NCBI RefSeq assembly: GCF_001941625.1
Contig: NZ_CP016076.1
Span: 2,666,001 to 2,730,000 of the forward strand
DNA length: 64,000 nucleotides
Direction of reading: 5' to 3'
Origin: Actinoalloteichus fjordicus
Lineage (GTDB): Bacteria; Actinomycetota; Actinomycetes; Mycobacteriales; Pseudonocardiaceae
Program-made: the position numbers and the translations under genes
Shown here: one piece after another, positions 36,048 through 46,918 of the stretch
How positions within the stretch are numbered: the stretch's first letter is position 1
Layout of the letters: every line of letters begins with the position of its first letter
The notes under the pieces: generated by a model
Databases searched by the model: none
What the model was told of the DNA's origin: nothing
What the model saw: the letters and a program-made list of their open reading frames with translations, nothing else

Positions 36048-37820
36048 GTGTTGCGCACCCATCAGGCCGGCGCCCTGCGCGCCGAGCACGTCGGCAAGAC
36101 AGTCACCCTCACCGGGTGGGTGGCGCGTCGACGCGATCACGGGGGCGTGATCTTCATCGATCTTCGGGACGCCTCCGGCGTGGCACAGGTCGTCTTCCGC
36201 GAGGGCGAGATGGCCGAGCGGGCCCATCGACTGCGTGCCGAGTTCTGCCTGCGCGTCACCGGCGAGGTCGTGATTCGACCGGCGGGCAACGAGAACCCGG
36301 AGATCCCCACCGGAGCGATCGAGCTGACGGTCACGGACCTGGAGGTCCTCTCCGAGTCGGCCCCGCTGCCCTTCCAGCTCGACGAGCATCTGGAGGTCGG
36401 CGAGGAGGCCCGGCTCCGGCACCGGTACCTCGACCTTCGGCGGTCGGGTCCCGCGGCGGCCCTGCGGATGCGCAGCGAGGCCAATCGGATCGCGCGCACG
36501 GTGCTGCACGACCAGGACTTCGTGGAGATCGAGACCCCGACGCTCACCCGGTCGACCCCCGAGGGCGCCCGCGACTTCCTGGTGCCCGCCCGGCTCCAAC
36601 CCGGTTCCTGGTACGCGCTGCCGCAGTCCCCGCAGCTCTTCAAGCAGCTGCTGATGGTCGGCGGCATGGAGCGCTACTACCAGATCGCCCGCTGCTACCG
36701 GGACGAGGACTTCCGCGCCGACCGGCAGCCGGAGTTCACCCAGCTCGACATCGAGATGAGCTTCGTCGAGCAGGAGGACGTGATCAGCCTCGGCGAGGAC
36801 GTGGTCACGGCACTGTGGCGTGAGCTGGCCGACCACGAGATCCCCCGGCCGATCCCGCGCATGACCTACGGCGACGCGATGGCGCGGTACGGCACCGACA
36901 AGCCGGACCTGCGCTTCGGCCTCGAGCTGACCGAGCTGACCGAGTACTTCGCCGAGACGCCCTTCCGGGTCTTCCAGGCGCCGTACGTGGGCGCAGTGGT
37001 GATGCCGGGTGGAGCGGACCAGCCGCGCAGGCAGCTCGACGCCTGGCAGGACTGGGCGCGTCAGCGGGGCCACAAGGGCTTGGCCTACGTCCTCGTCCAG
37101 CCCGACGGCACCCTCGGCGGGCCGGTGGCCAAGAACCTCACCGAGGCCGAGCGCGCGGGCCTGGCCAAGGCGGTCGGCGCCGACCCCGGTGACTGCGTGT
37201 TCTTCGCGGCGGGTCCGGCCCCGAGCGCCCGCGCCCTGTTGGGCGCCGCCCGCCTGGAGATCGGCAGGCGCTGCGGTCTCATCGACGACGCGGCGTGGTC
37301 GTTCGTCTGGGTCGTCGACTCGCCGCTGTTCGAGTCGGCCGAGGACACCACCGACGTGGCGGTCGGCTCCGGCCGATGGACCGCCGTGCACCACGCCTTC
37401 ACCTCGCCGACGGCCGAGTGGGCCGACCGGTTCGAGGAAGACCCGGAACACGCGCTGGCCTACGCCTACGACATCGTCTGCAACGGCAACGAGATCGGCG
37501 GCGGGTCGATTCGTATCCACCAGGCCGAGATGCAGCAGCGGGTCTTCAACGTGATGGGCATCTCCGACGTCGACGCCAAGGAGAAGTTCGGCTTCCTCCT
37601 GGACGCCTTCCAGTACGGCCCGCCGCCGCACGGCGGCATCGCCTTCGGCTGGGACCGCATCGTGATGCTGCTCGCAGGTGCCGAGTCGCTGCGCGAGGTC
37701 ATCGCGTTCCCGAAGTCCGGCGGCGGCTTCGACCCGCTCACCCAGGCACCCGCGCCCATCACCGCCGAGCAGCGCAAGGAGGCGGGCGTCGACGCCCGAC
37801 CGGGAGTTCGTCAGTCCTGA
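36048..37820 (+). CDS. aspS: Aspartyl-tRNA synthetase
   Basis: The 590-residue protein has the bacterial AspRS layout: an N-terminal OB fold binding the anticodon ([23 protein letters not shown]), class II motif 1 and motif 2 ([22 protein letters not shown]), the GAD insertion domain at about 290-400, and motif 3 ([14 protein letters not shown]). It charges tRNA-Asp, and possibly tRNA-Asn as well in actinobacteria lacking AsnRS. The GTG at 36048 has AAGGAG 10 bases upstream. Confidence 0.97.
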   Translation: MLRTHQAGALRAEHVGKTVTLTGWVARRRDHGGVIFIDLRDASGVAQVVFREGEMAERAHRLRAEFCLRVTGEVVIRPAGNENPEIPTGAIELTVTDLEVLSESAPLPFQLDEHLEVGEEARLRHRYLDLRRSGPAAALRMRSEANRIARTVLHDQDFVEIETPTLTRSTPEGARDFLVPARLQPGSWYALPQSPQLFKQLLMVGGMERYYQIARCYRDEDFRADRQPEFTQLDIEMSFVEQEDVISLGEDVVTALWRELADHEIPRPIPRMTYGDAMARYGTDKPDLRFGLELTELTEYFAETPFRVFQAPYVGAVVMPGGADQPRRQLDAWQDWARQRGHKGLAYVLVQPDGTLGGPVAKNLTEAERAGLAKAVGADPGDCVFFAAGPAPSARALLGAARLEIGRRCGLIDDAAWSFVWVVDSPLFESAEDTTDVAVGSGRWTAVHHAFTSPTAEWADRFEEDPEHALAYAYDIVCNGNEIGGGSIRIHQAEMQQRVFNVMGISDVDAKEKFGFLLDAFQYGPPPHGGIAFGWDRIVMLLAGAESLREVIAFPKSGGGFDPLTQAPAPITAEQRKEAGVDARPGVRQS

Positions 37821-37922
37821 GATTTCGCTCCGAGGCCACGGCGGCACGGGGTCGAAGTTTCTCGATCGTTCAGCCGAACAGTGGTCATCATGCGATGGCG
37901 AACCACGGTAGGGTCGGAAGAG

Positions 37923-39140
37923 ATGAGCCTTGAGACAGCTGTCAGTCGGTCAAAGGCGTCCGACGGGAGCACGACGAGTCCTGACGAACTGGTAGACACG
38001 GTTCGTGCGGCGGAGACGGTGCTCACCGGTCGATTCGGCGCCGCAGTCAAACTTGCCGACCCGGAGGATCTGGGCGGCAGCGGTCGCGCCGCCGTCGTCC
38101 GCGTACGGGTCGCCGAGACCCCGTTCACGATGCCCAAGACCCTGGTCATCAAGCGCTACCCGCAGGCGGAGGGCGCCCCGGCAGGCGGTGCCTTCGCCCG
38201 TGAGGCGGCGAGCCTCCAGCTGCTGACCGCCCTGCCCGTGGAGAGCTGGGTCGGCCCCGAGCTGGTCGGGCAGGACCCGGCTGAGCGGCTGGTGATCCTC
38301 GAGGACTTCGGCCGCGCCTCGACGCTGGCCGACGTCCTGCGTGCGGACGACACCAGGGCGGCGGAGAACACCCTGCTGGCCTGGGCTCGCACGCTGGGGC
38401 GGCTGCACACGAGCACCGCGGGGCGCGAGGCCGACTTCGACGCGCTGCACCGACGGCTCGGCGGCAGGGACAGCGGCCATCCCGTGGCGGAGGAGGCGGC
38501 GGAGGCCGTCCGGGAGATGCCCACGCTGCTCCTCGCGCTGCACGAGCGGTCCGTGCCCGACGTGGTCCTGTCGGCGGTGGCCGACGCGGCCCGGTTGTTC
38601 TCCTCGAACCGCTACCGCGCGTTCAGCACCAGCGACATCAGCCCGGACAACAGCGTGGTGACCGGCCACGGGGTCCGCTTCCTTGACTTCGAGTCCGGCT
38701 GCGTCCGCGACATCGCGCTGGACGCGGTCAGCCTGCTGGTCCCGTTCGCCTCGTGCGCCTGTGCCCTGGGCGTCCCCGAGGAGATCGGCGAGGCGATGCT
38801 CGCCACCTGGCGCTCCGAGGTGATCTCGGTGTGGCCGGAGCTAAACCAGGACGAGATCCTGCTGCCCAGGCTGTTCCAGGCACAGCTCGTGTGGGCCTGG
38901 GTGGCCACCTGGCGGGTGCTGTCCGGCTCCGACCGTGCGATGGCCTCGATGTCCTCCGAGACCGAGGCGGGCGACCCGATGCTGCGCTACCTCGACGTCA
39001 TCGACCAGTGGGAGCGGCTGGCGTCGGACTCCAGCGTGGCCGAGCCCCTGGCGGAGTTCGCCGATGTGACGGCCGATGCGCTGCGTGCTCATTTCGGCCT
39101 GTCCGGCCAGCGGCTGCCGCTCTACCCCGCGTTTCGCTGA
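37923..39140 (+). CDS. APH-family phosphotransferase-like protein
   Basis: The protein of about 405 residues has the APH/choline kinase core: TLVIKRYP supplies the ATP-site Lys, LVILEDFG the hinge, TSDISPDNSVV a variant Brenner loop (the usual His is Ser, Asp and Asn kept), and FLDFESG the metal Asp. The ATG at 37923 has GGAAGAG just upstream; the frame is also open from 37881. The substrate is unknown. It lies 102 bases after aspS on the same strand. Confidence 0.75.
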   Translation: MSLETAVSRSKASDGSTTSPDELVDTVRAAETVLTGRFGAAVKLADPEDLGGSGRAAVVRVRVAETPFTMPKTLVIKRYPQAEGAPAGGAFAREAASLQLLTALPVESWVGPELVGQDPAERLVILEDFGRASTLADVLRADDTRAAENTLLAWARTLGRLHTSTAGREADFDALHRRLGGRDSGHPVAEEAAEAVREMPTLLLALHERSVPDVVLSAVADAARLFSSNRYRAFSTSDISPDNSVVTGHGVRFLDFESGCVRDIALDAVSLLVPFASCACALGVPEEIGEAMLATWRSEVISVWPELNQDEILLPRLFQAQLVWAWVATWRVLSGSDRAMASMSSETEAGDPMLRYLDVIDQWERLASDSSVAEPLAEFADVTADALRAHFGLSGQRLPLYPAFR

Positions 39141-39206
39141 TCGTCCTGCTCGCCGCCGGTGAGCAGCCGTGGTCGAACCGGCGGCGAGCGACCGCCGCCG
39201 GGCCGG

Positions 39207-39569
39207 TCAGAGCCAGGTCGCCGGATTGGTGAGTCGGCTGTCGGTGCGTTCGCCGGTGTTGAGGGTGCCCGCCAGTTCGATCAACAGCACGTGGCACTCC
39301 TGATCGGCCACCGGCCGATGCCGCACGGTCCTGGGCACCACGAACAGCTCGCCCTCGGTCAGCGTGTGCCGGGTCTCCGGCAGGTCGATGTGCAACGTCC
39401 CGCTCACGACGAGGAAGAGCTCGTCGGTGTCGGGATGGTCGTGCCAGACGAATTCGCCGAGGACCTTGACCAGCTTGACGTCCTGGCCGTTGACCCTGGA
39501 GACGATGTGCGGCGCCCAGTGCCCGTCGATCAGGGCGAGTTTGTCGGCGAGGGACACCACGGAGTTCAT
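39207..39569 (-). CDS. Single-domain cupin protein
   Basis: The 120-residue protein carries both cupin motifs: [20 protein letters not shown] (two His and a Glu that can bind metal) and [25 protein letters not shown]. Small cupins of this kind act as isomerases, dioxygenases or binding proteins; the reaction is unknown. The ATG at 39569 fits the family start. It is convergent with the APH-like gene and divergent from rarA. Confidence 0.87.
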   Translation of the reverse strand: MNSVVSLADKLALIDGHWAPHIVSRVNGQDVKLVKVLGEFVWHDHPDTDELFLVVSGTLHIDLPETRHTLTEGELFVVPRTVRHRPVADQECHVLLIELAGTLNTGERTDSRLTNPATWL

Positions 39570-39658
39570 TCCACGATTGTCGTCGTGATCGTGTGACGGG
39601 CGTGCGCCGGGTGTGGTGGTCGCAGGCGGTGTCGTGGCCGCCGGGTAGCGTCGCCCCC

Positions 39659-41026
39659 GTGGCAGACGGCCTGTTCGACGAGGGACTGTTCGGCGCCGAG
39701 GTGGCCGACAAGGCGGAGCGTGCGCTGGCCGACAACGCCCCGCTGCCGGTGCGGATGCGGCCGAGGACGCTGGACGAGGTCGTCGGGCAGGATCACCTGC
39801 TCGGCCCCGGCGCCCCGCTGCGCAGGCTCGTGGAGGGCGCCGCGCCTGCGTCGATCCTGCTCTACGGTCCGCCCGGCACCGGCAAGACGACGCTGGCGAC
39901 ACTGGTGTCCCAGGCCACGGGACGCCGGTTCGTGGCGCTCTCCGCACTCTCCTCCGGAGTCAAGGAGGTGCGCGCGGTGATTCAGGAGGCCAGACACCGT
40001 CTCGGGCGTTCCGGAGAGTCCACCGTGCTGTTCATCGACGAGGTGCATCGATTCTCCAAGACGCAGCAGGACGCCCTGCTCGGCGCGGTGGAGGACCGGG
40101 TCGTGCTGCTCGTCGCCGCCACCACGGAGAACCCGTTCTTCTCGGTGGTCTCCCCGCTGCTGTCCCGCTCGCTGGTGTTGCAGTTGCACTCGCTCACGGA
40201 CGAGGCGGTGCGCGCCCTGGTCGACCGGTCGGTCGCCGAGGAACGCGGCCTCGGCGGACGGCTGCGACTGACCGAGGACGCCGCCGAACACCTGGTCCGG
40301 CTCGCCTCCGGGGATGCTCGTCGTGCCTTGACGGCGCTGGAGGCGGCGGCGGAGGCCGCCGAGTCGACCGGCGCCGAGGTGATCGATCTGTCCACTGTGG
40401 AGGCGACGGTCGACAAGGCCGCCGTTCGCTACGACCGCGACGGCGATCAGCACTTCGACGTGACCAGCGCCTTCATCAAGTCCATTCGAGGCTCGGACGT
40501 CGATGCGGCGCTGCACTATCTGGCCAGGATGGTCGAGGCGGGCGAGGATCCTCGGTTCATCGCCCGGCGGCTGGTGGTGCACGCCAGCGAGGACGTCGGC
40601 ATGGCCGATCCGACCGCGCTCGGCGTTGCGGTGGCGGCGGCCCAGGCAGTGGCACTGATCGGGATGCCGGAGGGACGGATCGCCCTGGCTCAGGCCACCA
40701 TCCACCTGGCCACCGCGCCGAAGTCCAATGCGGTGATCACGGCGGTGGACGCGGCGCTGCACGACGTCCGCTCCGGTGCGGCCGGTCCGGTGCCCGCCCA
40801 CCTGCGCGACGGGCACTACTCGGGCGCGAAGAAGCTGGGCAACGCGACGGGGTATCGCTATCCGCACGACGTGGCCGAGGGCGTCCTGGCACAGCAGTAT
40901 CCGCCGGACGCCGTGGTGGGCAAGGACTACTACCAGCCGACGTCGCGGGGCGCGGAGCGGGCGCTTGCCGAGCGGATGCCGAGACTGCGGCGGGTCATCC
41001 GGGACGAGTCGCCTCGGCGCGGCTGA
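39659..41026 (+). CDS. rarA: Replication-associated recombination ATPase RarA/MgsA
   Basis: The 455-residue AAA+ protein has Walker [10 protein letters not shown] near residue 65, Walker [11 protein letters not shown], and the RarA-type C-terminal tetramerisation region ([28 protein letters not shown]). It acts at stalled replication forks. The GTG at 39659 is preferred; TAGCGT lies 8 bases before it and no Shine-Dalgarno is seen, so a leaderless transcript is likely. Confidence 0.95.
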   Translation: MADGLFDEGLFGAEVADKAERALADNAPLPVRMRPRTLDEVVGQDHLLGPGAPLRRLVEGAAPASILLYGPPGTGKTTLATLVSQATGRRFVALSALSSGVKEVRAVIQEARHRLGRSGESTVLFIDEVHRFSKTQQDALLGAVEDRVVLLVAATTENPFFSVVSPLLSRSLVLQLHSLTDEAVRALVDRSVAEERGLGGRLRLTEDAAEHLVRLASGDARRALTALEAAAEAAESTGAEVIDLSTVEATVDKAAVRYDRDGDQHFDVTSAFIKSIRGSDVDAALHYLARMVEAGEDPRFIARRLVVHASEDVGMADPTALGVAVAAAQAVALIGMPEGRIALAQATIHLATAPKSNAVITAVDAALHDVRSGAAGPVPAHLRDGHYSGAKKLGNATGYRYPHDVAEGVLAQQYPPDAVVGKDYYQPTSRGAERALAERMPRLRRVIRDESPRRG

Positions 41027-41122
41027 TCGACGAGCCGCCCGGCCCGTCGCGGCGGGGAAATCTCGCGCGGACCCGATGAAACCGGAAACACTGGTCAGGC
41101 CCGCGCCTTAAGCTCCCGAATC

Positions 41123-41902
41123 ATGGAACGACCGTGCGACGGGACCGCCGAGGGCTCACGACTGGCCCGTGATCGGCTCATCGCCGCCGAGCGGGTGCTC
41201 TGGGAGGCGGCCGCCGAGTTCGGCTCGGCTCGACGTGCACTGCCTGCGGGCCCAGCCGTGCAGTCGGCGACTCCGCTGACCACCGCGTCGGGCAAGCCCG
41301 TGACCCTGGCGGGCCTGTTCGGCGCTCGGCGCATCCTCGTCGCTTACCACCTGCGTTTCGACGAGGGATGGACTCGGCCGTGCCCGGACTCGGCGCGGTG
41401 GGCGGACGGGCTGGACTCGTTGGTGCCCCATCTCGAATCGGAAGCCGCCGTGGCCGTGTTCTCGCCCGCCTCGCCGGGTGCGCTCGCCGCCGAGGCGGAG
41501 CGTCGGGGCTGGCGACGGGCGGCGTTGGTGTCGACCCAGCCAGGGCGGTTGACCGAGGAGTTGGGCCTGCGCCATGAACTCGGCCTGCGTGCGGCGATCA
41601 GTCTCTTCCGCTGGACCGACGACGGCACGCTGCGCCGCAACGTCTTCGCCGCCGACGTGCCCGGGGGACCCTGGTCCCTGCTGGACCTGCTGCTTCCCGG
41701 CAGACAGGCCGATCGGGACGACCTCGACGGCCTCGGCGAGCCGCGCGGGCCCGACCGCGTCGAGCCCGCGCGGGACGAACGTCGGTGGGAGGCGGCGCTG
41801 CCCGAGCAGACCGGGCCTGCCGTGGCCGCCGTCGACGAGACCGACACCGATCGGGGCGAGGTCCTCCGCGACGCGGACTGGGCGACCACGCCGCCCGGCT
41901 GA
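41123..41902 (+). CDS. DUF899-like thioredoxin-fold protein
   Basis: The 259-residue protein resembles the DUF899 group in GKPVTLAGLFGARRILVAYHLRFDEGW and in CPDSARWADGLDSLVPHLE. The usual CxxC-like pair is reduced to one Cys (CPDS), so redox activity is uncertain. The last 60 residues are acidic and low in complexity. TTAAGCT lies just upstream of the ATG and suggests a leaderless transcript. Confidence 0.7.
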   Translation: MERPCDGTAEGSRLARDRLIAAERVLWEAAAEFGSARRALPAGPAVQSATPLTTASGKPVTLAGLFGARRILVAYHLRFDEGWTRPCPDSARWADGLDSLVPHLESEAAVAVFSPASPGALAAEAERRGWRRAALVSTQPGRLTEELGLRHELGLRAAISLFRWTDDGTLRRNVFAADVPGGPWSLLDLLLPGRQADRDDLDGLGEPRGPDRVEPARDERRWEAALPEQTGPAVAAVDETDTDRGEVLRDADWATTPPG

Positions 41903-41928
41903 TCCGGCGGGGGCGGCCGAGAGCGCGG

Positions 41929-41981
41929 AAGCCCACCGCTACGGTGGAAGTCCACCGCCACGGCGGAAGCCCACCGCCACG
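41929..41981 (+). repeat. 19-base tandem repeat with internal dyads
   Basis: Units at 41929-41947 and 41948-41966 and a partial unit at 41967-41981 follow AAGYCCACCGCYACGGYGG. Each unit contains a small dyad (CCACC...GGTGG or CCGCC...GGCGG). They sit between convergent stops, so they may act as a terminator for both transcripts. Confidence 0.75.
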
Positions 41982-42009
41982 CGCTCGGCCGCCAGACCCG
42001 CCGCCCTGC

Positions 42010-43809
42010 TCAGGGCTCCTTCGGATACACCGTCGCGACGTCGTGCAGCGGATTGGGCAGCTCACCGTGCGGCGCGATGGCATGGCGGTAGGACAGTTCC
42101 GCGTAGCCGGTCTGCACCAGACGATCGCCGTTGAGCGGGTAACGGGCGAACGTGGGGCCGAGCAGACTGCCCTGCTCCATCCGGTCGCCCAGTTCGGGAT
42201 GTCGATCGCGGAAGGCCTCGATCTCACCGCGAACCCGGCCCCAGAACCGCTCCTCGGCGAGACCGTGCTGTTCACGCAGCAGCCTGGCCAGCGGCCGGAA
42301 CACGCCGACGAGCAGCGCGTCCACCAGGTACTGCCGGAGCACATGCCATGGCTTGCGCGGCAGGACCCGGTGATGCGAGTCCGGTTCGGGACCCCGCTCC
42401 GGAACCGGTTCGACGGACACGTTGACGTCGTCGATCAGGTCCTTGATCGCCACCCTGGTCGGCAGCCCCGACTCGTCCAGGACCACCAGCACGTTCTCGC
42501 CGTGCGGGTTGACGGTGATCCCGTACCGGTAGAGCACCAGCAGCAGCGGCCGCAGCAGCGCGCCGAACAGCGCGGCCGTCCAGGCCTGTGCGTCGAGGCC
42601 GGATCGTGCGATGTACTCGCTCACCAGTCCGCGCCCCGAGGCGTCGACGTGCAGGACCGCCGCCAGGGGCACCGCCCGCTCGCCGGGACGCAGGGTGGGG
42701 TCCACCGACTCTCGCCAGATGCAGCCCAGGGTCTCCAGCCAGGTGTAGGGCGCGCCCGCGACGGTGGACAACAGCGGATGCTCGATCGTCACGGATGCGA
42801 CCTCGCCGAGCAGGATCGCCCCCGTCTCGGCCACCTCAGGGTCGCCGTCCCACAGACCGCGCAGCCACTGGGTGACGGTCGGCGCGGCCGAGGTGCAGTG
42901 GGGCGGGATGCCGCGCCACACCGCCGTGTTCAGGATGCGCAGCGGCAGCTTCACCTGGAACCGCTCCGAACGCTCCACATTGGACATCGTGCGGATCGCC
43001 TGGGTCGGCAGGTACGCGTCGGGCGCCGTGCCCAGCTCGATGATGCGCTCGGCCGCCAGTTCCGGCGCCCACAGGGTGCGGACGACGTGGTCGAGCTGCC
43101 ACGGATGCACGGGCAGCCACACGTAGGCGTCCGGGTTCACCCCCCGGCCTCGGAGGACCTGGGCGAACGTCGTCCTGGTCTCCTCGTCGAGTTCGTGCTC
43201 CCGGACGGAGTGCTCCGAGAGCGCGGGCGTGGCGCGGAACTCCGCCAGTCCTCTGTGGACGGCCAGCCACGGCAGCCGCAGCCACTGGCGCGCCTCCGGG
43301 GCGTAGCGGCCCTGGTCGTCGGCGGAGAACCCGACCCGTCCCTTGTTCGCGATCAGCCAGGGATGGCCGACCAGATGTCCCTCCAGCTCGGTGTGCCCGA
43401 GGCCCGCGAGGGCGGTGACGGGGACGTCGTTCTCGGCGAGGGCGACGTCGGCGGTCAGGGTCGCGGTCAGCTCGGCGAGATAGTTCGCCGCCGTCTCCGG
43501 GGTGACGCCGATGGTGCTCGCGGCGTCGAGCAGGAAACGGGCCGGGTCCCACGCGGGCATGCCGAGTCGATCGCCGAGGATGCCGGTCACCCGATGCCGG
43601 ATCGAGTCCGGCAGCACCGTCCAGTCCCCGAAGGCCCCGCGCACCGCCTGGAACGAGTACTCGGAGTCGGCGAGCCGCAGGAGCCACTCGCCGTCGGCGA
43701 AGGGTTCGGGACGTAACAGGTCCTCGAAGGCAAGCTCCCCGATCATCTTGGCCAGCAGCCTGGCCGAGGCCAGCCTCCAGATCTCCGCCCGCGTCGGCAC
43801 CGCCGTCAT
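42010..43809 (-). CDS. NIS siderophore synthetase, IucA/IucC family (second copy)
   Basis: The 599-residue protein has the IucA/IucC fold with LPVHPWQLD, MSNVERSERFQVKLPLRILN, VNPHGENVLVVLDE and AIKDLIDD, and a C-terminal FhuF-like reductase-type region. NIS synthetases join citrate, succinyl or amine units by adenylation and amide formation. The ATG at 43809 overlaps the monooxygenase stop (ATGA) and has GGAGAGG upstream. It is the last of four overlapping genes. Confidence 0.93.
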   Translation of the reverse strand: MTAVPTRAEIWRLASARLLAKMIGELAFEDLLRPEPFADGEWLLRLADSEYSFQAVRGAFGDWTVLPDSIRHRVTGILGDRLGMPAWDPARFLLDAASTIGVTPETAANYLAELTATLTADVALAENDVPVTALAGLGHTELEGHLVGHPWLIANKGRVGFSADDQGRYAPEARQWLRLPWLAVHRGLAEFRATPALSEHSVREHELDEETRTTFAQVLRGRGVNPDAYVWLPVHPWQLDHVVRTLWAPELAAERIIELGTAPDAYLPTQAIRTMSNVERSERFQVKLPLRILNTAVWRGIPPHCTSAAPTVTQWLRGLWDGDPEVAETGAILLGEVASVTIEHPLLSTVAGAPYTWLETLGCIWRESVDPTLRPGERAVPLAAVLHVDASGRGLVSEYIARSGLDAQAWTAALFGALLRPLLLVLYRYGITVNPHGENVLVVLDESGLPTRVAIKDLIDDVNVSVEPVPERGPEPDSHHRVLPRKPWHVLRQYLVDALLVGVFRPLARLLREQHGLAEERFWGRVRGEIEAFRDRHPELGDRMEQGSLLGPTFARYPLNGDRLVQTGYAELSYRHAIAPHGELPNPLHDVATVYPKEP

Positions 43810-45113
43810 CCGTCCTCTCCTGGTGTTCCGAAACTGGTGAACGCCGTGCGAACCGGCAGGGTGCACGCCTCCCGTGCCAGCACCGTGTTGAGCACGACCG
43901 CGTTGCGCACCGCGCCGAACCCCAGATCCGGCGCGGACACCCCGTGTCGGTGGATGTCCGCGTTGGACGTGAAGATCCGGCCGCTGATCGACGGGTCGGT
44001 CTCGATGGAGTGATCTTCTCGAACCTGAGGCCGACCCGCTTCGTCGCGGGCCAGCCGATCCGCGATCGGCGCGAGGAAGTCGGTGGGGCGGTGTCGATAG
44101 CCGGTGGCCGCCACCACGATGTCGGTGCGGTGCTCGAAGCCCTGCCCGGTGTCTCGATGGACGCAGTCCAGGGTGAGACCGCCGTCGCTTAGGGCCGCGT
44201 CCTGGACCGCGACGCCGCTGCGCAGCTCGACGTCCGTCCCGCCGTGGGCCAGCCGCCGGTACAGCGCGTCGTGCAGCTCGTCGATCGTCTCCTCGGAGAT
44301 CCCCTTGTAATGCCGCCATTGGTTCGCGATCAGCGCGTCTCGGGTCCGCTCCGGCAGCGAGGCGAAGTACCGGACGTAGTCGGGTGTGGTCATCTCCAGC
44401 ACCAGCCTGCTGTAGTCCAGCGGGGCGAAGCTCTCGGTGCGGGTGAGCCAGCTCAGTCGGGGACCTCGCGAGCCGTTGCGGCGTAACAGGTCCAGCATCG
44501 CCTCGGCACCGGACTGGCCGGAGCCCACCACTGTCACGCGGTCCGCGCGCTCGAGATCGCCGGCTCGGTGCAGGTAGTCGGCGGAGTGCACGACCCGGTC
44601 CTCGCCGAGTGCGGCCAGCTTCGGCGGCAGCCATGGCGCGGTGCCGATGCCCAGCGCCAGATGTCGCGCCAGGAACTCCTGCCGACCGCCGCCTGCTTCG
44701 CTGACGGACACGGCGAATCGGGCCCGGTCGGCGTCCCAGTAGACCGAGTCGACCCGGTGTCCGTGTCGTACCGGGAGGCGCGCGGCGGCCCAGCGCAGAT
44801 AGTCCTGGTACTCCAGCCGGGTCGGATGAAACCGTTCACGTACGTAGAACTGATACAGCCTGCCCCGGTCCCGCAGAAAGCTCAGAAACGACAGCGGGTT
44901 CGTCGGGTCGACCAGCGACACGAGGTCGGCGAGGAAGCTCACCTGAAGGATCGCGTCGTCGAACAGCACGCCGGGGTGCCAGCCCCAGTCGGACTCGGCG
45001 AGCTGCTCGCAGACGACCACGCTCACATCGGGCAGCGGGTCGGCCAGTGCGGCCAGGCCCAGGTTGAACGGTCCGCCGCCCACGGCGAGGACGTCGCACT
45101 CCTCGACCGTCAT
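43806..45113 (-). CDS. L-lysine/L-ornithine/diamine N-monooxygenase
   Basis: The 435-residue flavoprotein has the FAD motif GGGPFNLGLA near residue 12, the NADPH motif VVGSGQSGAEA near 200, and VVAATGYRHRP near 355, the ATGY signature of N-hydroxylating monooxygenases. It supplies the N-hydroxy-amine for hydroxamates. The ATG start overlaps the upstream synthetase stop by 4 bases. It resembles the lysine/cadaverine hydroxylases in order and context. Confidence 0.93.
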   Translation of the reverse strand: MTVEECDVLAVGGGPFNLGLAALADPLPDVSVVVCEQLAESDWGWHPGVLFDDAILQVSFLADLVSLVDPTNPLSFLSFLRDRGRLYQFYVRERFHPTRLEYQDYLRWAAARLPVRHGHRVDSVYWDADRARFAVSVSEAGGGRQEFLARHLALGIGTAPWLPPKLAALGEDRVVHSADYLHRAGDLERADRVTVVGSGQSGAEAMLDLLRRNGSRGPRLSWLTRTESFAPLDYSRLVLEMTTPDYVRYFASLPERTRDALIANQWRHYKGISEETIDELHDALYRRLAHGGTDVELRSGVAVQDAALSDGGLTLDCVHRDTGQGFEHRTDIVVAATGYRHRPTDFLAPIADRLARDEAGRPQVREDHSIETDPSISGRIFTSNADIHRHGVSAPDLGFGAVRNAVVLNTVLAREACTLPVRTAFTSFGTPGEDG

Positions 45114-46918
45114 CGGCTCGCCCCCAGCCGCGCCTCGGCCAGCGGGTTCGGCGCCCGCAGGTACACCGACTGGTTGTCGAGCGGGGCCAGCACCTCGTCG
45201 ATTCCCTTCAGCCTGGTCAGCATGTTCGCCTTGCAGGGCAGGGTGTCGGCGTCGAGCCAGCGGCGAGCAAGTCGGTCGCCGTCCGGGCCCGCCTCGGCGA
45301 GTCCCGGCAGCGCGGCACGCAGTCGGTCGGCCAGCACGCCCAGCAGATCCCGTTCGTCGGCCAGTCCGTCGACGCCGAGGGCGCCGACCACGGCCAAGGC
45401 CTGGTTGCGCAGCAGGTAGTACGACAGCCGCTCGTCCACGATCGCGTCCTCGACCACCGCCAGCGTGGACGCGGCCGCCCGGGAGACGCTCAGCAGCTCG
45501 GGCAGCCGAGACGCGGCCAGGTAGTAGCCCTGGTTGTCTCGGAAGGCGCCGCCCGCCACCCTGCCATGGGAGTCCACCCGCACCAGCGTGTTCTGCTGGT
45601 GTCCCTCCAGACCGATACCGGTGGCCGCGTACAGGTGCAGCATCGGCACCAGCACCCGGTCGACGTAGTCGGCCGTCCACTCCGCCGCCGCCGCAGCGTT
45701 CGACCCGTCCGTCGAGGCGATGATCTCGCCGAGCATCGACCGCCCCAGGCCCGGCCGAGGGGCGACCAGACCGGCGAGACAGCGGAACTCGGTGATGTCG
45801 GCGGGCGACTCGCGGACCGCCACCTCCAGGCCGGTGATCGAGGGTCCTTCGGCGCGGTCGGGCTCGTCGACGGCGGCCCACGCGGGATCGCGCAGGACGC
45901 GGAAGTCGGGATGCGCCGAGAAGGTCGAGTCCGCGAGCCCGCTCGCCAGCAGCCGCTGCACCTCCAGACCACGCAGCAGTTCCGTGCGGGTGAACTCCCG
46001 TCGCGAGTTCGTCAGCCGCAGTCCCAGCGACAGTTTCAGCATCACCGTCTCGCCCGGCAGGTAGACCGTCCGCAGACTCGACGTCGGCCGCCAGTCCGGC
46101 CCGGCAACGCCGCGATCACGCAGCGCACCGGATGCCAGCAGCGCCCTGATCCTGGGCCGGTGCAGCAGATCGCGAGCCTGCCAGGGATGCGCGGGCAGCA
46201 GCACCCGATCGGCGGCCGCGGACAGACCCGACAGCTCGGCGAGCAGCGCGGGGGCGTCGCGGCCCAGCATGCCGGGGCCGTCGATCGCGGCGTCGTGCGA
46301 CACGACCGAGGCGTCGGCCTCGAACCAGTGCAGCGCGAAGCCGCCCCGCAGCTCGGGGGCGAAGCGCTGGTCCTCGGACTCCGAGAGCCCGTCGCGACTC
46401 TTGGGCGCGGGATGCCGCAGGTGCCCGAGCAGCAGGGCCTGTTCCGAGGCCAGGAAGGCGTCGTCCTCCCGCTCGCCCGCCGCGTCCTGCCGTCGTCGGA
46501 CGTCGACGTAGCGGGTCACCCGCGCCAGCGACTCGGCCGTGCGACCGACCAGGTCGGCGACCTCGGCGGCAGCGGCCGACGCTGCCGCGCCTGCCGTCGC
46601 CGCGGACTCGTCGTCCCAGCCCGCGCGGGCCGCCTCGTCGGCGAGCAGTGCCACCGCGAGCACGGGATCGACCGAGCCCACGTCGGTGCCGTCCGCGCGG
46701 AGCAGCCGCACGGGGCCGAACCGATGCCAGTCGGTGGGGGAGCGGTGCACCACCTCGGTGTTCAGCGCGAGTCCGGTTCGACTCAGCGAGATCCTCAGGG
46801 GCCCGGCGGTCACCTCCAGTCCCGTCTCGCGCAGCCAGCAGCGCAGCAACGCCTCGAGGTGGGCGTGTGCCGATGCCGACGCGGCGTCCGCGCTCGCCAG
46901 CGGGTCGGGCGGGGTCAT
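45110..46918 (-). CDS. NIS siderophore synthetase, IucA/IucC family (first copy)
   Basis: The 602-residue protein has LLPAHPWQARDLL, KLSLGLRLTNSRRE, GIGLEGHQQNTLV and LPCKANMLTRLKG, the IucA/IucC signature blocks. The region at about 100-180 is longer and more acidic than in the second copy. The ATG start overlaps the decarboxylase stop (ATGA, 46915-46918). Two synthetases suggest two amide bond types or an asymmetric product, as in aerobactin- and rhizobactin-type pathways. Confidence 0.93.
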   Translation of the reverse strand: MTPPDPLASADAASASAHAHLEALLRCWLRETGLEVTAGPLRISLSRTGLALNTEVVHRSPTDWHRFGPVRLLRADGTDVGSVDPVLAVALLADEAARAGWDDESAATAGAAASAAAAEVADLVGRTAESLARVTRYVDVRRRQDAAGEREDDAFLASEQALLLGHLRHPAPKSRDGLSESEDQRFAPELRGGFALHWFEADASVVSHDAAIDGPGMLGRDAPALLAELSGLSAAADRVLLPAHPWQARDLLHRPRIRALLASGALRDRGVAGPDWRPTSSLRTVYLPGETVMLKLSLGLRLTNSRREFTRTELLRGLEVQRLLASGLADSTFSAHPDFRVLRDPAWAAVDEPDRAEGPSITGLEVAVRESPADITEFRCLAGLVAPRPGLGRSMLGEIIASTDGSNAAAAAEWTADYVDRVLVPMLHLYAATGIGLEGHQQNTLVRVDSHGRVAGGAFRDNQGYYLAASRLPELLSVSRAAASTLAVVEDAIVDERLSYYLLRNQALAVVGALGVDGLADERDLLGVLADRLRAALPGLAEAGPDGDRLARRWLDADTLPCKANMLTRLKGIDEVLAPLDNQSVYLRAPNPLAEARLGASR

